Under the pieces are notes generated by a model. It saw only the letters and a list, made by a program, of their open reading frames with translations, ran no database searches and was not told the DNA's origin. This document shows positions 45,253 to 54,851 of a stretch of DNA of 64,000 nucleotides, one piece after another. Numbering within the stretch: the first letter of the stretch is position 1; every line of letters starts with the position of its first letter. Where the stretch lies: assembly GCA_007988745.1 (NCBI GenBank), contig BJUT01000001.1:310001-374000 (forward strand), written 5' to 3'. The DNA comes from Pseudoalteromonas atlantica. Its GTDB lineage: Bacteria > Pseudomonadota > Gammaproteobacteria > Enterobacterales > Alteromonadaceae. Position numbers and translations under genes: made by a program.

Positions 45253-45560
45253 AGTTACTCCTTTATATGCGTTATTTACTTACTGTAAGTAGTTCCTGCA
45301 ATAGTTAATTAAACCCTACATTGCACATAGTTAAATAACGATGAATAAAGCGCCCTATTTTATTTTGCTAATTGTTTTACAAACTTAATTTTACTTAGCA
45401 TCGTACTTTGTTTATCGGCATAGGTACCTACGTATTACACAAGTATTCAAAGTAACCGATATGGAGTTATAAGTTTACTTTTTCAAAGGATAATGTGATT
45501 ATCATTTTAGGTACAAATTAACAGTTTTCTTTGCTCAATAACGTTATAAAGGGATTTATC
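45253..45560. other. Intergenic region with a Fur-like site
   Basis: About 310 bp between divergent genes. The only element I can support is the Fur-like site at 45489-45507, near the lipoprotein gene. Confidence 0.45.
45489..45507. promoter_or_regulatory. Fur-box candidate before a lipoprotein gene
   Basis: GATAATGTGATTATCATTT on the plus strand. Its complement carries AATGATAATCA, an unbroken 11-base match to the E. coli Fur consensus, about 13 of 19 overall. GATAAT-GTG-ATTATC is also a perfect inverted repeat. Confidence 0.45.
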
Positions 45561-45944
45561 TTGAAATTAATTAAAAAAGCGATAGTTATCGGAGTATTAA
45601 TACTGGTACAAGGGTGTGTTTCTTACGATTTAGTGCACGTTGAAACATATAGTTCAGGCCAAAAGCCAGTTAAAGGCACCGCCGTTAAACAAGTTAAGTA
45701 TGGAGATGGCTTTAAATGGGTGGGTGTTATAATTTCGCCAATCATTCCTATTCCTCTTATATTACCTTATGGCCGTGAACGCACCACTACTTGGTTATCT
45801 GATGATGGTGCTAGTGTTTACACAGAAATTCAAAAAACAGAAGCCAATGGGTATGGGTGTATGTTTATAAGCTCAGAAATAAATGGCTGTAGCGATGAAA
45901 CTACATGGGGCGCATTAATGATAAATGATATTAAGCTTCACTGA
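45561..45944 (+). CDS. Small hypothetical lipoprotein
   Basis: About 127 residues. The signal peptide MKLIKKAIVIGVLILVQGC ends in a lipobox. The rest is short beta-rich sequence (VSYDLVHVETYSSGQKP) with one hydrophobic stretch (GVIISPIIPIPLILPYG) and two further Cys pairs. Start is a TTG at 45561: AAGGGA lies 6 bases before it and the lipoprotein signal begins exactly there; an upstream TTG at 45531 has neither. Family not recognised. A Fur-like site lies about 55 bp upstream, so iron control is possible. Confidence 0.6.
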   Translation: MKLIKKAIVIGVLILVQGCVSYDLVHVETYSSGQKPVKGTAVKQVKYGDGFKWVGVIISPIIPIPLILPYGRERTTTWLSDDGASVYTEIQKTEANGYGCMFISSEINGCSDETTWGALMINDIKLH

Positions 45945-46058
45945 CTATTTGCATCACTCTTTTATGCTCAGGGCAGTTTAAATTTAGACGATGGTTGATT
46001 ATGATAACTTAAGCATTATATCTAAGTTTTCGCTTCTTAATTTATACAAAGGATTACC

Positions 46059-46586
46059 ATGTCTAGCTATAACGAATCGCCAGAGCAAATTGAACAGGCC
46101 ACTAAAGGCTATGTGATGCAGCAAACTATGTTGCGTATTAAAGATCCCAAACCGTCGCTCGAGTTTTATCAAAATGTATTAGGTATGAAGCTGTTAGGTA
46201 AGTATGACTTTCCTGAAATGAAGTTTACGCTGTACTTTTTAGGGTACGAGCCAGAGCAGCCGCAAGGTGATGATAAAACCAAAGCTAAATGGGTATTTGG
46301 TCGCCCTGCACTAATTGAGCTTACCCATAACTGGGGTACAGAAGACGACGATAGCTTTGAGGGCTACCACAGCGGTAACCAAGAGCCTAAAGGCTTTGGC
46401 CATATTGGCATTAGCGTTCCAGATGTATACGCTGCCAGTGAGCGCTTTGCAAAGTACGATGTAGAATTTGTTAAAAAGCCAGATGATGGCTCAATGAAGG
46501 GTCTAGCATTTATAAAAGACCCTGACGGCTACTGGATAGAAATACTTTCACCTGAAGGCATTACCGATATTATTTTTGGTAAATAA
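46059..46586 (+). CDS. gloA: Lactoylglutathione lyase (glyoxalase I)
   Basis: 175 residues. GloA isomerises the hemithioacetal of methylglyoxal and glutathione to S-lactoylglutathione. [27 protein letters not shown] and [10 protein letters not shown] form the first half; [39 protein letters not shown] and [15 protein letters not shown] the second. The likely metal ligands (His/Gln-Glu-His-Glu in QQTML, IELTHN, FGHIGI, YWIEIL) are all there. The length is that of the longer eukaryote-like glyoxalase I form. Confidence 0.93.
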   Translation: MSSYNESPEQIEQATKGYVMQQTMLRIKDPKPSLEFYQNVLGMKLLGKYDFPEMKFTLYFLGYEPEQPQGDDKTKAKWVFGRPALIELTHNWGTEDDDSFEGYHSGNQEPKGFGHIGISVPDVYAASERFAKYDVEFVKKPDDGSMKGLAFIKDPDGYWIEILSPEGITDIIFGK

Positions 46587-46620
46587 CTTTAACCCTTGAT
46601 AAACCGGTTAACACACACTA

Positions 46621-46646
46621 AAAAGCCAGCTAATTAGCTGGCTTTT
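46621..46646. terminator. Bidirectional terminator between gloA and htpX
   Basis: 26-bp perfect palindrome with arms AAAAGCCAGCTAA and complement. Confidence 0.88.
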
Positions 46647-46668
46647 GTGTTTTTAAATAAGGGTTAGC

Positions 46669-47532
46669 TTATTTACGCAGGGCGTCTATTCGCGCATCTA
46701 GCGGTGGGTGAGATGAAAACAGTTCAGCCATCCCTTTACCACTTGCAATACCAAAGGCCATCATTGAGCCTTGTAGTTGCGACGGGTGGTTTTGCTTTAA
46801 TCGCTCAAGCGCTGAGCGCATTTTGTCTGCACCTACCAATTTAGCTGCGCCGCTGTCGGCTGCAAATTCACGCTTACGGCTGTAACTTGCTACCACTATG
46901 CTTGCAAGCACACCAAATACAACTTGGAATAACATGTCGAATAAAAAGTAAGACCAGCTACTACCGCCCTCTTCTTCATCGCCATTTAAAAAGTTATCAA
47001 CTATGCCTGCCAGTACTTTTGCGGCAAATATTACAAAGGTATTTACCACGCCTTGTATTAGCGTAAGCGTTACCATGTCGCCATTAGCAACGTGCGATAC
47101 CTCGTGGGCAAGTACGGCCTCGGCTTGGTCTTGATTCATGTTATGTAATAAACCTGTGCTTACCGCCACCAGCGAGTTGTTTTTACTTGGGCCGGTAGCA
47201 AAGGCGTTCATTTCTGGGCTGTCGTAAATTGCTACTTCAGGCATTTTTATACCTGCTTTTTGCGCTTGTGCTGATACCGTTTGTACAAGCCAGTGCTCGG
47301 TTTCGTTGCGCGGTTGAGTAATTACCTGTGCGCCCGTTGATTTTTTAGCAATCCACTTAGACATAAATAACGAAATAAACGAGCCACCAAAGCCAAATAC
47401 AGAGGCTATAAGTAATATTCCGCCAAGGCTACGATGGCTTAAACCCAGCGCGCTCATTATTATTGAAAGCACTACACCTAATACCAACATAACCGCTAGG
47501 TTAGTTAATAAAAACAAAAATATACGTTTCAT
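46669..47532 (-). CDS. htpX: Membrane metalloprotease HtpX
   Basis: 287 residues. HtpX is a zinc protease of the inner membrane that degrades misfolded membrane proteins with Fts[17 protein letters not shown] holds the HExxH zinc site, [14 protein letters not shown] the third ligand, and four membrane segments flank them. [15 protein letters not shown] is the usual end. The ATG at 47532 is chosen over 47568: GAGGA sits just before it. Two palindromic sites (47602-47652) lie 70-120 bp upstream and may be its operators. In E. coli htpX is controlled by CpxR; these sites do not resemble the CpxR box. Confidence 0.95.
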   Translation of the reverse strand: MKRIFLFLLTNLAVMLVLGVVLSIIMSALGLSHRSLGGILLIASVFGFGGSFISLFMSKWIAKKSTGAQVITQPRNETEHWLVQTVSAQAQKAGIKMPEVAIYDSPEMNAFATGPSKNNSLVAVSTGLLHNMNQDQAEAVLAHEVSHVANGDMVTLTLIQGVVNTFVIFAAKVLAGIVDNFLNGDEEEGGSSWSYFLFDMLFQVVFGVLASIVVASYSRKREFAADSGAAKLVGADKMRSALERLKQNHPSQLQGSMMAFGIASGKGMAELFSSHPPLDARIDALRK

Positions 47533-47601
47533 ATTGTCCTCACAAAAATAGGTTTGATCACCGAACATAAAATTAAATTAGGTTAAAGCAATCAGTACGC
47601 T

Positions 47602-47618
47602 ATGACACACTATGTCAT
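47602..47618. promoter_or_regulatory. Operator-like palindrome 1 before htpX
   Basis: ATGACA-CACTA-TGTCAT, perfect 6-bp arms, about 78 bp before the htpX start. It is centred 34 bp (about three helical turns) from the next site. Confidence 0.5.
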
Positions 47619-47635
47619 GGCGTTGAGGCTATTCT

Positions 47636-47652
47636 GTGACAAACTATGTCAT
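47636..47652. promoter_or_regulatory. Operator-like palindrome 2 before htpX
   Basis: GTGACA-AACTA-TGTCAT, five of six arm bases paired, same spacer length and same ACTATGTCAT right half as site 1. Confidence 0.5.
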
Positions 47653-47761
47653 AACGCAAGGGTTATTTGCAGGTTTATTAATAAATTTTTTGAGGAGTTT
47701 AAATAGAAAGTAAAGTGTGGCGTAACGCAGTTATTAAACCTCGTTACGCCAATAAAAACAA

Positions 47762-49333
47762 TTAGTTGCTGGTTATGCCGCTACTTGTAATGCAATTATT
47801 AATTGTTGCCATATCTGTAGGAAAACCGCGCTCTTTTGCGAGTAATTGTGCAACCTTGGTTATATCTGCATGGTTGTGTTGTTGAAGATACGTCCACTGG
47901 TGATGAGTACGATGCTCATTTATGTGCGCATCGTCGCTTATTAAGCCAAGTTTTGTAAATTCAGCCACTATTTCATCGGCAGCGATTAAGGTAGATGACG
48001 CTTTTACGTTTTCTGCACGTGCGTAGCTAATATGCGAATATAAGCTAACATCTGCGACGCGCAAGGTGTCGTCTTCTCCTGGGATTTGCTGGCCACCAAA
48101 CAAGGCATTGTTTTGCGTGTTGGCGTTTTTAAATGCCGGAACAAACTCGGCTACATAATCAATGGCTTTTTGACTACGTGCTTTTAGTACCTGCTGATCC
48201 CACCCATTGTTTATGTAATTTAAGTATTTAGCTGGCAATTGCGGCTGTGCACTGTGCTCGTTGGTATCGGCTAGACCATCGTTAAACAAGGTAATTGAGT
48301 TGGTCATACCATGAATTTGATAATAGCCATTAGGATAAGGCGTTAGCTGTGCCATGCCCTCTGGCGTGCCACGGTTACCATAAATAATAATTTCTGGAAT
48401 TTGCCCGCCTGCGCCTTGCCAATGCGTAATGTAAGAGGCTTTAAATTCGACCATACGCTTGGCCTCTACGCCTACCATGTCATCTACAATACCGGTTTGA
48501 AAGCCGCAAGCATTAATAAGGTAGTCTACCTCTACTGTTTGCGTAGAGTCGCTTTGGTTGTTTTGGTATTCAATTTTCCAGGTTGGCGATTGGTTATTGG
48601 CGCTGGTTTGCTCAGCTTGGCTAACTTGCTTTACCTCTGTGCTGGTAAGTACATTAGCGTGTTCGTACTGGGCAAGCGCAAGTTGGGCGCTGGCCGATAA
48701 CCTAAATATATTCCACCCGTATTCTTGAGCAACAATTAGCGGGTATTTTACTTTGTTTAAGTTTAGGTGCTTAGCAACGGGGATCATCCACTCATCTAGC
48801 GTTTTAGGCTCACTAACCTGCTCTTTTTTACTCAGCGCTATCATTTGTTCATGACTATACAGCTGGTAGTAATTGTCGGGCTCACCAAGTACTTTGTTGT
48901 TAGGGTCTTGCTCAACTAACTCTTTATACGCGTTGGTGATTTTATTTAATCGTGGTAGTAAATCATCGGGTGAGTCGTCATCGCGCGTTGGCACTGCAAA
49001 CACGGTTGGGCGTACGTCTATGGTGTAGGGGTATAGGCGTAAAATATCAATACATTGTTTGAGTAAATCTATGCAGTCTTCGTCTGGTATTTCACGGTAT
49101 AAATTACCACCGGCGTGTAAATGGCACATAGGTGGGCCATCTATAAGTGACTTTTTTTTCTCAAAAATAGTGGTATGAATCCCTAGCGCTGCCAATCGAA
49201 TAGCTATTGTTGCCCCTGCTGTGCCGCCACCTAAAATGCCCACACGGGTTTTAGGCTGAGCACTTGGCTTTACCTCGGGTTCACCCATTACCTGTGTGTT
49301 TTGAGCGAAGCGTTTAATGTATGGGTGCGTCAT
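47762..49333 (-). CDS. FAD-dependent oxidoreductase
   Basis: About 523 residues. RVGILGGGTAGATIAIRLAALGIHTTIFEKKK is a clear Rossmann FAD-binding motif. DYLINACGFQTGIVDD is the second FAD contact. The part between is of the kind seen in NAD(P)/FAD-dependent oxidoreductases and flavin halogenase relatives, but no halogenase motif (WxWxIP) is present, so the reaction is open. The ATG at 49333 is preferred; the frame continues to a TTG at 49402 without ribosome-binding site. Single gene between htpX and bioD. Confidence 0.75.
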   Translation of the reverse strand: MTHPYIKRFAQNTQVMGEPEVKPSAQPKTRVGILGGGTAGATIAIRLAALGIHTTIFEKKKSLIDGPPMCHLHAGGNLYREIPDEDCIDLLKQCIDILRLYPYTIDVRPTVFAVPTRDDDSPDDLLPRLNKITNAYKELVEQDPNNKVLGEPDNYYQLYSHEQMIALSKKEQVSEPKTLDEWMIPVAKHLNLNKVKYPLIVAQEYGWNIFRLSASAQLALAQYEHANVLTSTEVKQVSQAEQTSANNQSPTWKIEYQNNQSDSTQTVEVDYLINACGFQTGIVDDMVGVEAKRMVEFKASYITHWQGAGGQIPEIIIYGNRGTPEGMAQLTPYPNGYYQIHGMTNSITLFNDGLADTNEHSAQPQLPAKYLNYINNGWDQQVLKARSQKAIDYVAEFVPAFKNANTQNNALFGGQQIPGEDDTLRVADVSLYSHISYARAENVKASSTLIAADEIVAEFTKLGLISDDAHINEHRTHHQWTYLQQHNHADITKVAQLLAKERGFPTDMATINNCITSSGITSN

Positions 49334-49478
49334 GTAGCGGTTTATTTCCTTAGTAACAATAGCTTTAACTTGTAATATGTGTACTAAAGGGGGTATTTTC
49401 AAGGCGCAAATACAATTAATAAGCTCATGTATTTAATATAAAAACTGCTTTGCATTTAAAAACGCAAAGCAGCCACAA

Positions 49479-50162
49479 TTAGCTCTGTATATTGAGGGTA
49501 TTAAGCAAGGTTTTGTATATTTGCAGTTTAGGGGTTTGCTCGCTGTATGGGCTTATAGCCAAAATAGGAAATGGCAAGCGTGCCTTTAACGAATCAAGGT
49601 TAGCTTGGTATTCGTCCATATTTGGGTCTACTTGGTTGGCAATCCAGCCTACACAGTTAATGCCTAAACTTTGCATATGGGCAGCGGTGAGTAAAGAATG
49701 GTTTAAGCAGCCTAGTTTCATGCCTACTACTAAAATTACGGGTAGTTGCTCGGCCTTAACCCAGTCGTATAAATAATCGGTATTATTAATTGGCAGTGCC
49801 CAGCCACCAGCGCCTTCGGTTAGGTGGTAATCGGCACCTTGTTGTTTAAGTGTTGAGTACGCTGTGCTTAGTTTATCGAGCGTAATATTAACCCCTACTT
49901 GCTCTGCGGCTATGTGCGGCGCAATAGGCGGCGCAAAGGCAAAGGGATTTATTACATCGTATTTGGCACTGACCGTGGCGCTTTCCATTAGCATTAGTGC
50001 ATCAGCATTAACTAGCTGATCAAACGCCATTTCGCAGCCTGCGGCAAGTGGCTTAAAGCCAATTGCGTTTTTTTTATGTTGGGCAAGTAGCTTTAATAGC
50101 AAACTAGTCACGTGGGTTTTTCCGGCGTCGGTGTCGGTACCGGTAATAAAAAATTCTTTCAT
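49479..50162 (-). CDS. bioD: Dethiobiotin synthetase
   Basis: 227 residues. BioD closes the ureido ring of dethiobiotin with CO2 and ATP. FITGTDTDAGKTHVTSLLL is the P-loop, KPLAAGCEM the substrate-binding Lys, TEGAGGWALPIN and VVGMKLGCLNHSLLTA further conserved blocks. It is the last gene of bioBFCD, 29 bp after bioC. Confidence 0.94.
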   Translation of the reverse strand: MKEFFITGTDTDAGKTHVTSLLLKLLAQHKKNAIGFKPLAAGCEMAFDQLVNADALMLMESATVSAKYDVINPFAFAPPIAPHIAAEQVGVNITLDKLSTAYSTLKQQGADYHLTEGAGGWALPINNTDYLYDWVKAEQLPVILVVGMKLGCLNHSLLTAAHMQSLGINCVGWIANQVDPNMDEYQANLDSLKARLPFPILAISPYSEQTPKLQIYKTLLNTLNIQS

Positions 50163-50191
50163 TTTACTGCCTTGATTAATTTTAGTATTAG

Positions 50192-51088
50192 CTACTCATG
50201 GCTTTTTTGTAATGATAACAATACCACATGGTAAGATACACACGCTTGATTGTTTAACAGCGGATACGCATTGCATACCCGTTGTAGCGCCGACTTCGTT
50301 AATAACCCTTGGCGTGAATTAGCATGATTTTGCGTTGTAGCACCAATGGCTTTAATAGATTTAATGGCTTTTAACGGGCTTGAATAACAATCGGTATAAA
50401 TTACTTTTTGCGAGCTATTAATACTAAACCCTGCCTTTTTGACCGACTGGTTTATATAAGTGTGTGTATTAAAGGTATTTATATGGCTACGGTTATCAAG
50501 CGCTGCAAACGCTGTTTTAATTTCGTTAAGCGAACCCGCAACCACTGTGCTTATATAAGCCTGCCCGCCAGGCTTTAAGCTTTTATAAAGCGTATGCATT
50601 AATTTTTCAAAATTAGCCGACCACTGCACTGCAAAGTTACTAAATATAGCGTCAATACTGTTGGCTTGTAGCGGCAGGTTATCCATATCGGCGCAAATTT
50701 TTGGGTTAGTTAATGCAGCGCTTTTAAGCATGTTTAAGCTTAAATCTATTGCGATTACTTGGCCGTATTGTTTGCTTAGCTGCGAGGTATTAACCAGTGG
50801 GCCAGCTCCTAAATCTACACAGCATTTACTTTGGTTGTAAGGCTGGGAGTTTATTAATTTAAATAAATCGCTTGCTGCCTGTTTTTGTACATTGGCATGG
50901 CTGTTGTATTGCTCAGCTGCTTTAGAAAACTTATCACTCGCCCCCTTTTTAAGCGCTGTATGAGGGCGTACTTGCTCAGCACTTTGTATAAGCGCACTAT
51001 TTTGTGGAGCCCCATTTATAGGTAAAAGCGCGGGCTTTTTATTTAAAGCTTGCTTACTGTGGGTATGAGCTAAAGCCTGCGCAATCAT
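50192..51088 (-). CDS. bioC: Malonyl-ACP O-methyltransferase
   Basis: 298 residues. BioC methylates malonyl-ACP so that fatty-acid synthesis can build pimelate. KFSKAAEQYNSHANVQKQAA, CVDLGAGPLVNTSQLSKQYG (SAM-binding), IDLSLNMLKSA, DAIFSNFAVQW are its typical blocks. About 45 residues (a Lys/Ala/Gln-rich stretch) precede the usual start of the family. The ATG overlaps the bioF stop, which supports this start, so the extension is probably real but may be disordered. Confidence 0.88.
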   Translation of the reverse strand: MIAQALAHTHSKQALNKKPALLPINGAPQNSALIQSAEQVRPHTALKKGASDKFSKAAEQYNSHANVQKQAASDLFKLINSQPYNQSKCCVDLGAGPLVNTSQLSKQYGQVIAIDLSLNMLKSAALTNPKICADMDNLPLQANSIDAIFSNFAVQWSANFEKLMHTLYKSLKPGGQAYISTVVAGSLNEIKTAFAALDNRSHINTFNTHTYINQSVKKAGFSINSSQKVIYTDCYSSPLKAIKSIKAIGATTQNHANSRQGLLTKSALQRVCNAYPLLNNQACVSYHVVLLSLQKSHE

Positions 51089-52242
51089 GCTATTGCGCCT
51101 TTTAAGTGCTCAACAAGGGCTGTTATATCTGCATGGGTATGCGCCGCTGTTAAGGTTACACGTAACCGCGCGGTATTGTGCGCAACCGTAGGTGGGCGAA
51201 TAGCGGTTAGCCAAATACCCTGCTGTTTAAGCCTTTGTGCTGCGTGTAACGTTTGTTCGGCGCAGCCAAGTACAATGGGCTGAATAGCGGTGTTTGACTC
51301 CATTACTGCAATGGCGTGTTGTTTACAAAGCTGCTTAAAAAAAGCAATGTTACTACTAAGCTGCTCGCGTTTAACATCTGCACATTTAATGGCTTGCAAG
51401 CGCGTAAGCGTAAGTGCTGCCATAAGCGGCGACATAGCGGTTGAATACGTGTAGTCGCGGTTAAACTGCAGCATGTAATTAATAAATTCGTTATTTGCTA
51501 ATACACAGGCTCCGCTGCTTGCTACTGCTTTTCCAAAAGTAATAACCAGTATATCGGGAAGTGCTAAGCCTTCATCTAATAATGCCTCACAGCTACCTAA
51601 ACCGGTTTTACCTAGGGCGCCAAAACCATGTGCATCGTCAATCATAAGCCAGGCATTGTGCTCTTTAGCTAAAGCAAGCAGCTCTTTTATGGGTGCGGTG
51701 TCGCCATCCATCGAAAACACCCCTTCGCTAATAATTAGCTTATTGTGTGCTTTTGATTTTTCGAGCCGCGAATGTAAATGCTTTAAATCGTTATGGTTAA
51801 AGCAGATCAATGCGGCATTTGAGTGCATTGCGCCGTCAATCAAGCTAGCGTGGTTTAGCTTATCTTGAAAAATTGCACTGTTTTGCGCAGCGTTTTTATC
51901 GTTAAACAGCGCTTTAATTACACTGCTATTTGCACTAAACCCCGAGTTAAACAACATGCCAGCTTCGTAGCCAAGCGCGCTACATAAATATTGCTCTAGC
52001 TGTTGTTGCTGCGCCTGATACCCAGTAACTAAAGGTGAGCTGTGGCTACCGAGTACGTTGTTTTGCTCAAGGTTAATACTGCAATCACCAAAGCCTAGGT
52101 AATCATTACTGGCAAAATTAAGGTACGTTGCGTTATTTACCGTAATGGTACGTGCTGTAGCGCGCTGCACCACATGGCGTATACGTAATAACGCATGTTG
52201 CTGTTGTTGCTGCAAATGCGTATTTAAATATTCAAATGGCAT
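51085..52242 (-). CDS. bioF: 8-amino-7-oxononanoate synthase
   Basis: 385 residues. BioF condenses pimeloyl-ACP with alanine. LNFASNDYLGFG, LFNSGFSANSSVI, DKLNHASLIDGA, IDDAHGFGALGKTG and ITFGKAVASSGACV (PLP-binding Lys) are all present and in order. It starts 11 bp after the bioB stop and overlaps bioC by 4 bp. Confidence 0.95.
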   Translation of the reverse strand: MPFEYLNTHLQQQQQHALLRIRHVVQRATARTITVNNATYLNFASNDYLGFGDCSINLEQNNVLGSHSSPLVTGYQAQQQQLEQYLCSALGYEAGMLFNSGFSANSSVIKALFNDKNAAQNSAIFQDKLNHASLIDGAMHSNAALICFNHNDLKHLHSRLEKSKAHNKLIISEGVFSMDGDTAPIKELLALAKEHNAWLMIDDAHGFGALGKTGLGSCEALLDEGLALPDILVITFGKAVASSGACVLANNEFINYMLQFNRDYTYSTAMSPLMAALTLTRLQAIKCADVKREQLSSNIAFFKQLCKQHAIAVMESNTAIQPIVLGCAEQTLHAAQRLKQQGIWLTAIRPPTVAHNTARLRVTLTAAHTHADITALVEHLKGAIA

Positions 52243-52253
52243 AAAAGGTAAGC

Positions 52254-53294
52254 TTAGGCTTCGTAAAATAAGGCTGATGTTGCTTTATCGGCCACTTGCG
52301 ATGACAGCGATGCGGCAACGGCTTCGTCTGAGTAGTCTTGGTGTTTTTCTGGGTTCATGCCTAATTTTTTAATTAGCTTCATGTCGGCATCAGCCTCTGG
52401 GTTTTCGGTAGTGAGTAGCTTATCACCATAAAATATTGAGTTAGCGCCTGCAAAAAAGCACATTGATTGCATTTGCTCGTTCATGGCGCTGCGCCCTGCC
52501 GATAAACGCACATAGCTGTGTGGCATCATAATACGGGCGGTAGCTATGGTACGTATAAATTCAAAATGCTCTAAATCGTCTACGTTTTCAAGCGGTGTGC
52601 CTTTTACTTTTACCAGCATATTAATAGGTACGCTTTCTGGTTGTTGTGGTAAATTTGCCAGCTGCATTAATAAACCGTAACGGTCGCTTGCTTGCTCGCC
52701 CATACCGACTATTCCGCCTGAGCATACTTTCATGCCGGCATCGCGTACGTGATCTATGGTATTTAACCTGTCTTCAAAGGTACGCGTTGATATAATTTGC
52801 TCGTAATATTCAGGCGAAGTGTCAAGGTTATGATTGTAGTAATCAAGCCCTGCGCTACTTAGCTCATGTGCTTTTTCGTTGGTAAGTTTACCAAGTGTCA
52901 TACAGGTTTCTAGGCCAAGTTCTTTTACTTCTTTTACCATTTTAGAAATATACGGCATGTCTCTGTCTTTTGGATCTGACCATGCTGCGCCCATACAAAA
53001 ACGGGTTGCGCCTTTTTGTTTAGCTAGGCGTGCTTGCTCTACCACTTTTTCTACTTCTAGTAGGCGCTCGCGCTCTAAGTCGGTTTTATAATGCCCCGAT
53101 TGCGGACAGTATTTACAATCCTCTGGGCAAGCCCCTGTTTTAATGGATAATAAAGTAGATATTTGTACTTCGTTAGGATTAAAGTTAGCGCGATGAACCG
53201 ATGCCGCTTTAAATAATAAATCGTTAAATGGCATTTCAAATAATGCCTTTACTTGGGCGTGGGTCCAATCGTGGCGAACAGGTGCAAGTTCCAT
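52254..53294 (-). CDS. bioB: Biotin synthase
   Basis: 346 residues. BioB is a radical-SAM enzyme that inserts sulfur into dethiobiotin. The [4Fe-4S] motif is [16 protein letters not shown] (CxxxCxxC); [26 protein letters not shown] and [16 protein letters not shown] are further family blocks. It heads the minus-strand bioBFCD operon and is divergent from bioA, sharing a BirA operator. Confidence 0.97.
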   Translation of the reverse strand: MELAPVRHDWTHAQVKALFEMPFNDLLFKAASVHRANFNPNEVQISTLLSIKTGACPEDCKYCPQSGHYKTDLERERLLEVEKVVEQARLAKQKGATRFCMGAAWSDPKDRDMPYISKMVKEVKELGLETCMTLGKLTNEKAHELSSAGLDYYNHNLDTSPEYYEQIISTRTFEDRLNTIDHVRDAGMKVCSGGIVGMGEQASDRYGLLMQLANLPQQPESVPINMLVKVKGTPLENVDDLEHFEFIRTIATARIMMPHSYVRLSAGRSAMNEQMQSMCFFAGANSIFYGDKLLTTENPEADADMKLIKKLGMNPEKHQDYSDEAVAASLSSQVADKATSALFYEA

Positions 53295-53352
53295 AGTAGT
53301 CTCTTATTTTTCTCAGTGGTGATGTTGGATTAGTCTACGTCTTGAAGTACCA

Positions 53353-53386
53353 TTGTCAACGAAACCCACCACGTTAAAGTTTACAT
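53353..53386. promoter_or_regulatory. BirA operator between bioB and bioA
   Basis: TTGTCAAC and GTTTACAT half-sites separated by 18 bases, the layout of the E. coli bio operator as I remember it. Placement between divergent bioB and bioA is the same as in E. coli. Biotin-bound BirA would repress both directions. Confidence 0.75.
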
Positions 53387-54688
53387 ATGAATAAAAAACA
53401 AGCGATTGACCTTGATTTTGATCGTGACCATATTTGGCACCCTTATACATCAATGACACAGCCTATCCCGGTTTACCCTGTTACTCATGCAAATCATAAT
53501 TTAATTTACCTAGAAACCGGCGAGCAACTCATTGATGGCATGGCCTCGTGGTGGAGCGCAATTCATGGCTATAATCATCCGGTATTAAATAACGCCATGA
53601 TTGAACAAATTAACAGTATGAGCCATGTAATGTTTGGCGGCATTACCCATAATAGCGCGGTAGAGCTGTGTAAAAGGCTTATTACAATTACCCCAAAAAG
53701 TTTAACTAAGGTGTTTTTAGCCGATAGCGGCTCGGTAAGTGTAGAAGTAGCGATTAAAATGGCGCTGCAATATTGGTTAAGCCAAGGGTTTACACACAAG
53801 CAAAAATTAATGACGCCGTATAAGGGTTATCATGGTGATACATTTGCCGCTATGAGCGTGTGCGATCCGGTTAATTCTATGCACAGTTTGTATAAAGGTT
53901 TTTTACCAGAGCATGTGTTTGTACCCGCTCCTGTGAGTAAATTTGATGGCGAGTTTAACCAAGCAGAAGCCCAAACGCTTGAACAATACTTTAAAACACA
54001 CCACCACGAGGTAGCCGCCTTTATTATTGAGCCCATAGTGCAAAACGCCGGCGGTATGAACTTTTACAACCCCGCGTATTTAGCCTGCGTTCGTAAATTA
54101 TGCACACAATATAATGTTTTACTAATTTGCGATGAAATAGCCACAGGGTTTGGCCGCACGGGTAAATTATTTGCTGTAGAGCACGCTAATATAGAGCCTG
54201 ATATTTTATGTATTGGTAAAGCCCTTACCGGTGGCTCAATGACCCTTTCGGCTACACTAACCAGTGATAAAATAGCAACGGGTATTAGCGAAGGTGAAGC
54301 CGGCGTTTTGATGCACGGACCTACATTTATGGGCAACCCGCTTGCCTGTGCAGTTGCGTGCGCCAGTATAGATTTACTTTTAGCGCAGGATTGGCAACAA
54401 CGCATTAGGGATATAAACACTCAACTACAACAGCTTAAAAAGTGCAATGAATTAGATGCGGTAGCCAATGTGCGTACCTTAGGCGCAATAGGTGTTGTAG
54501 AGCTAACTGATGCTGCTGGCAATGTAGATGTTGCTAAAATTCAAGCCTTTTTTGTAGAGCAAGGCGTATGGATTAGACCCTTTGGTAAACTTATTTACCT
54601 AATGCCCCCGTATATAAGTGACTCAGCCAGTATAAACACCTTATGTGATGCCATTTACACTGCAATTGCAGGTAAGCATTACTGCTAA
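53387..54688 (+). CDS. bioA: Adenosylmethionine-8-amino-7-oxononanoate aminotransferase
   Basis: 433 residues. BioA makes 7,8-diaminononanoate using S-adenosylmethionine as amino donor. DRDHIWHPYTSM, GMASWWSAIHGYNHPVLN, YKGYHGDTFAAMSVCDP, IICDEIATGFGRTG-like and CIGKALTGGSMTLSATL (PLP Lys) are complete. It is the single plus-strand gene of the biotin locus. A long stem-loop terminator follows. Confidence 0.96.
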   Translation: MNKKQAIDLDFDRDHIWHPYTSMTQPIPVYPVTHANHNLIYLETGEQLIDGMASWWSAIHGYNHPVLNNAMIEQINSMSHVMFGGITHNSAVELCKRLITITPKSLTKVFLADSGSVSVEVAIKMALQYWLSQGFTHKQKLMTPYKGYHGDTFAAMSVCDPVNSMHSLYKGFLPEHVFVPAPVSKFDGEFNQAEAQTLEQYFKTHHHEVAAFIIEPIVQNAGGMNFYNPAYLACVRKLCTQYNVLLICDEIATGFGRTGKLFAVEHANIEPDILCIGKALTGGSMTLSATLTSDKIATGISEGEAGVLMHGPTFMGNPLACAVACASIDLLLAQDWQQRIRDINTQLQQLKKCNELDAVANVRTLGAIGVVELTDAAGNVDVAKIQAFFVEQGVWIRPFGKLIYLMPPYISDSASINTLCDAIYTAIAGKHYC

Positions 54689-54698
54689 GCGTTAAATT

Positions 54699-54737
54699 AT
54701 ACCTAAGAGGCATAGTCATTATTTGCCTGTTAGGTAT
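54699..54737 (+). terminator. bioA terminator
   Basis: Arms ATACCTAA...AGGCA and TGCCT...TTAGGTAT (8 plus 5 paired bases), followed by TAATTTT. Confidence 0.75.
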
Positions 54738-54808
54738 TAATTTTGCTCAGGTTTTGAGCTTTGCATTGACGTATTTGTTATATTGATTTTAGTAAATATT
54801 ACGGATAT

Positions 54809-54827
54809 GATAATGTCTATCATTTAC
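54809..54827. promoter_or_regulatory. Fur box of the iron ABC operon
   Basis: GATAATGTCTATCATTTAC matches the E. coli Fur consensus at 14 of 19 positions by hand count. It lies 25 bp before the first start codon (54852), where a repressor would block the promoter. A TTGACG at 54766 may be the -35. Confidence 0.75.
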
Positions 54828-54851
54828 AATTACCTTTTCGGACTCTTTACT

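Noticed and set aside
47762..49333. Flavin-dependent tryptophan halogenase
   Set aside because: The FAD motif is similar but the WxWxIP halogenase motif and the catalytic Lys context are not seen.
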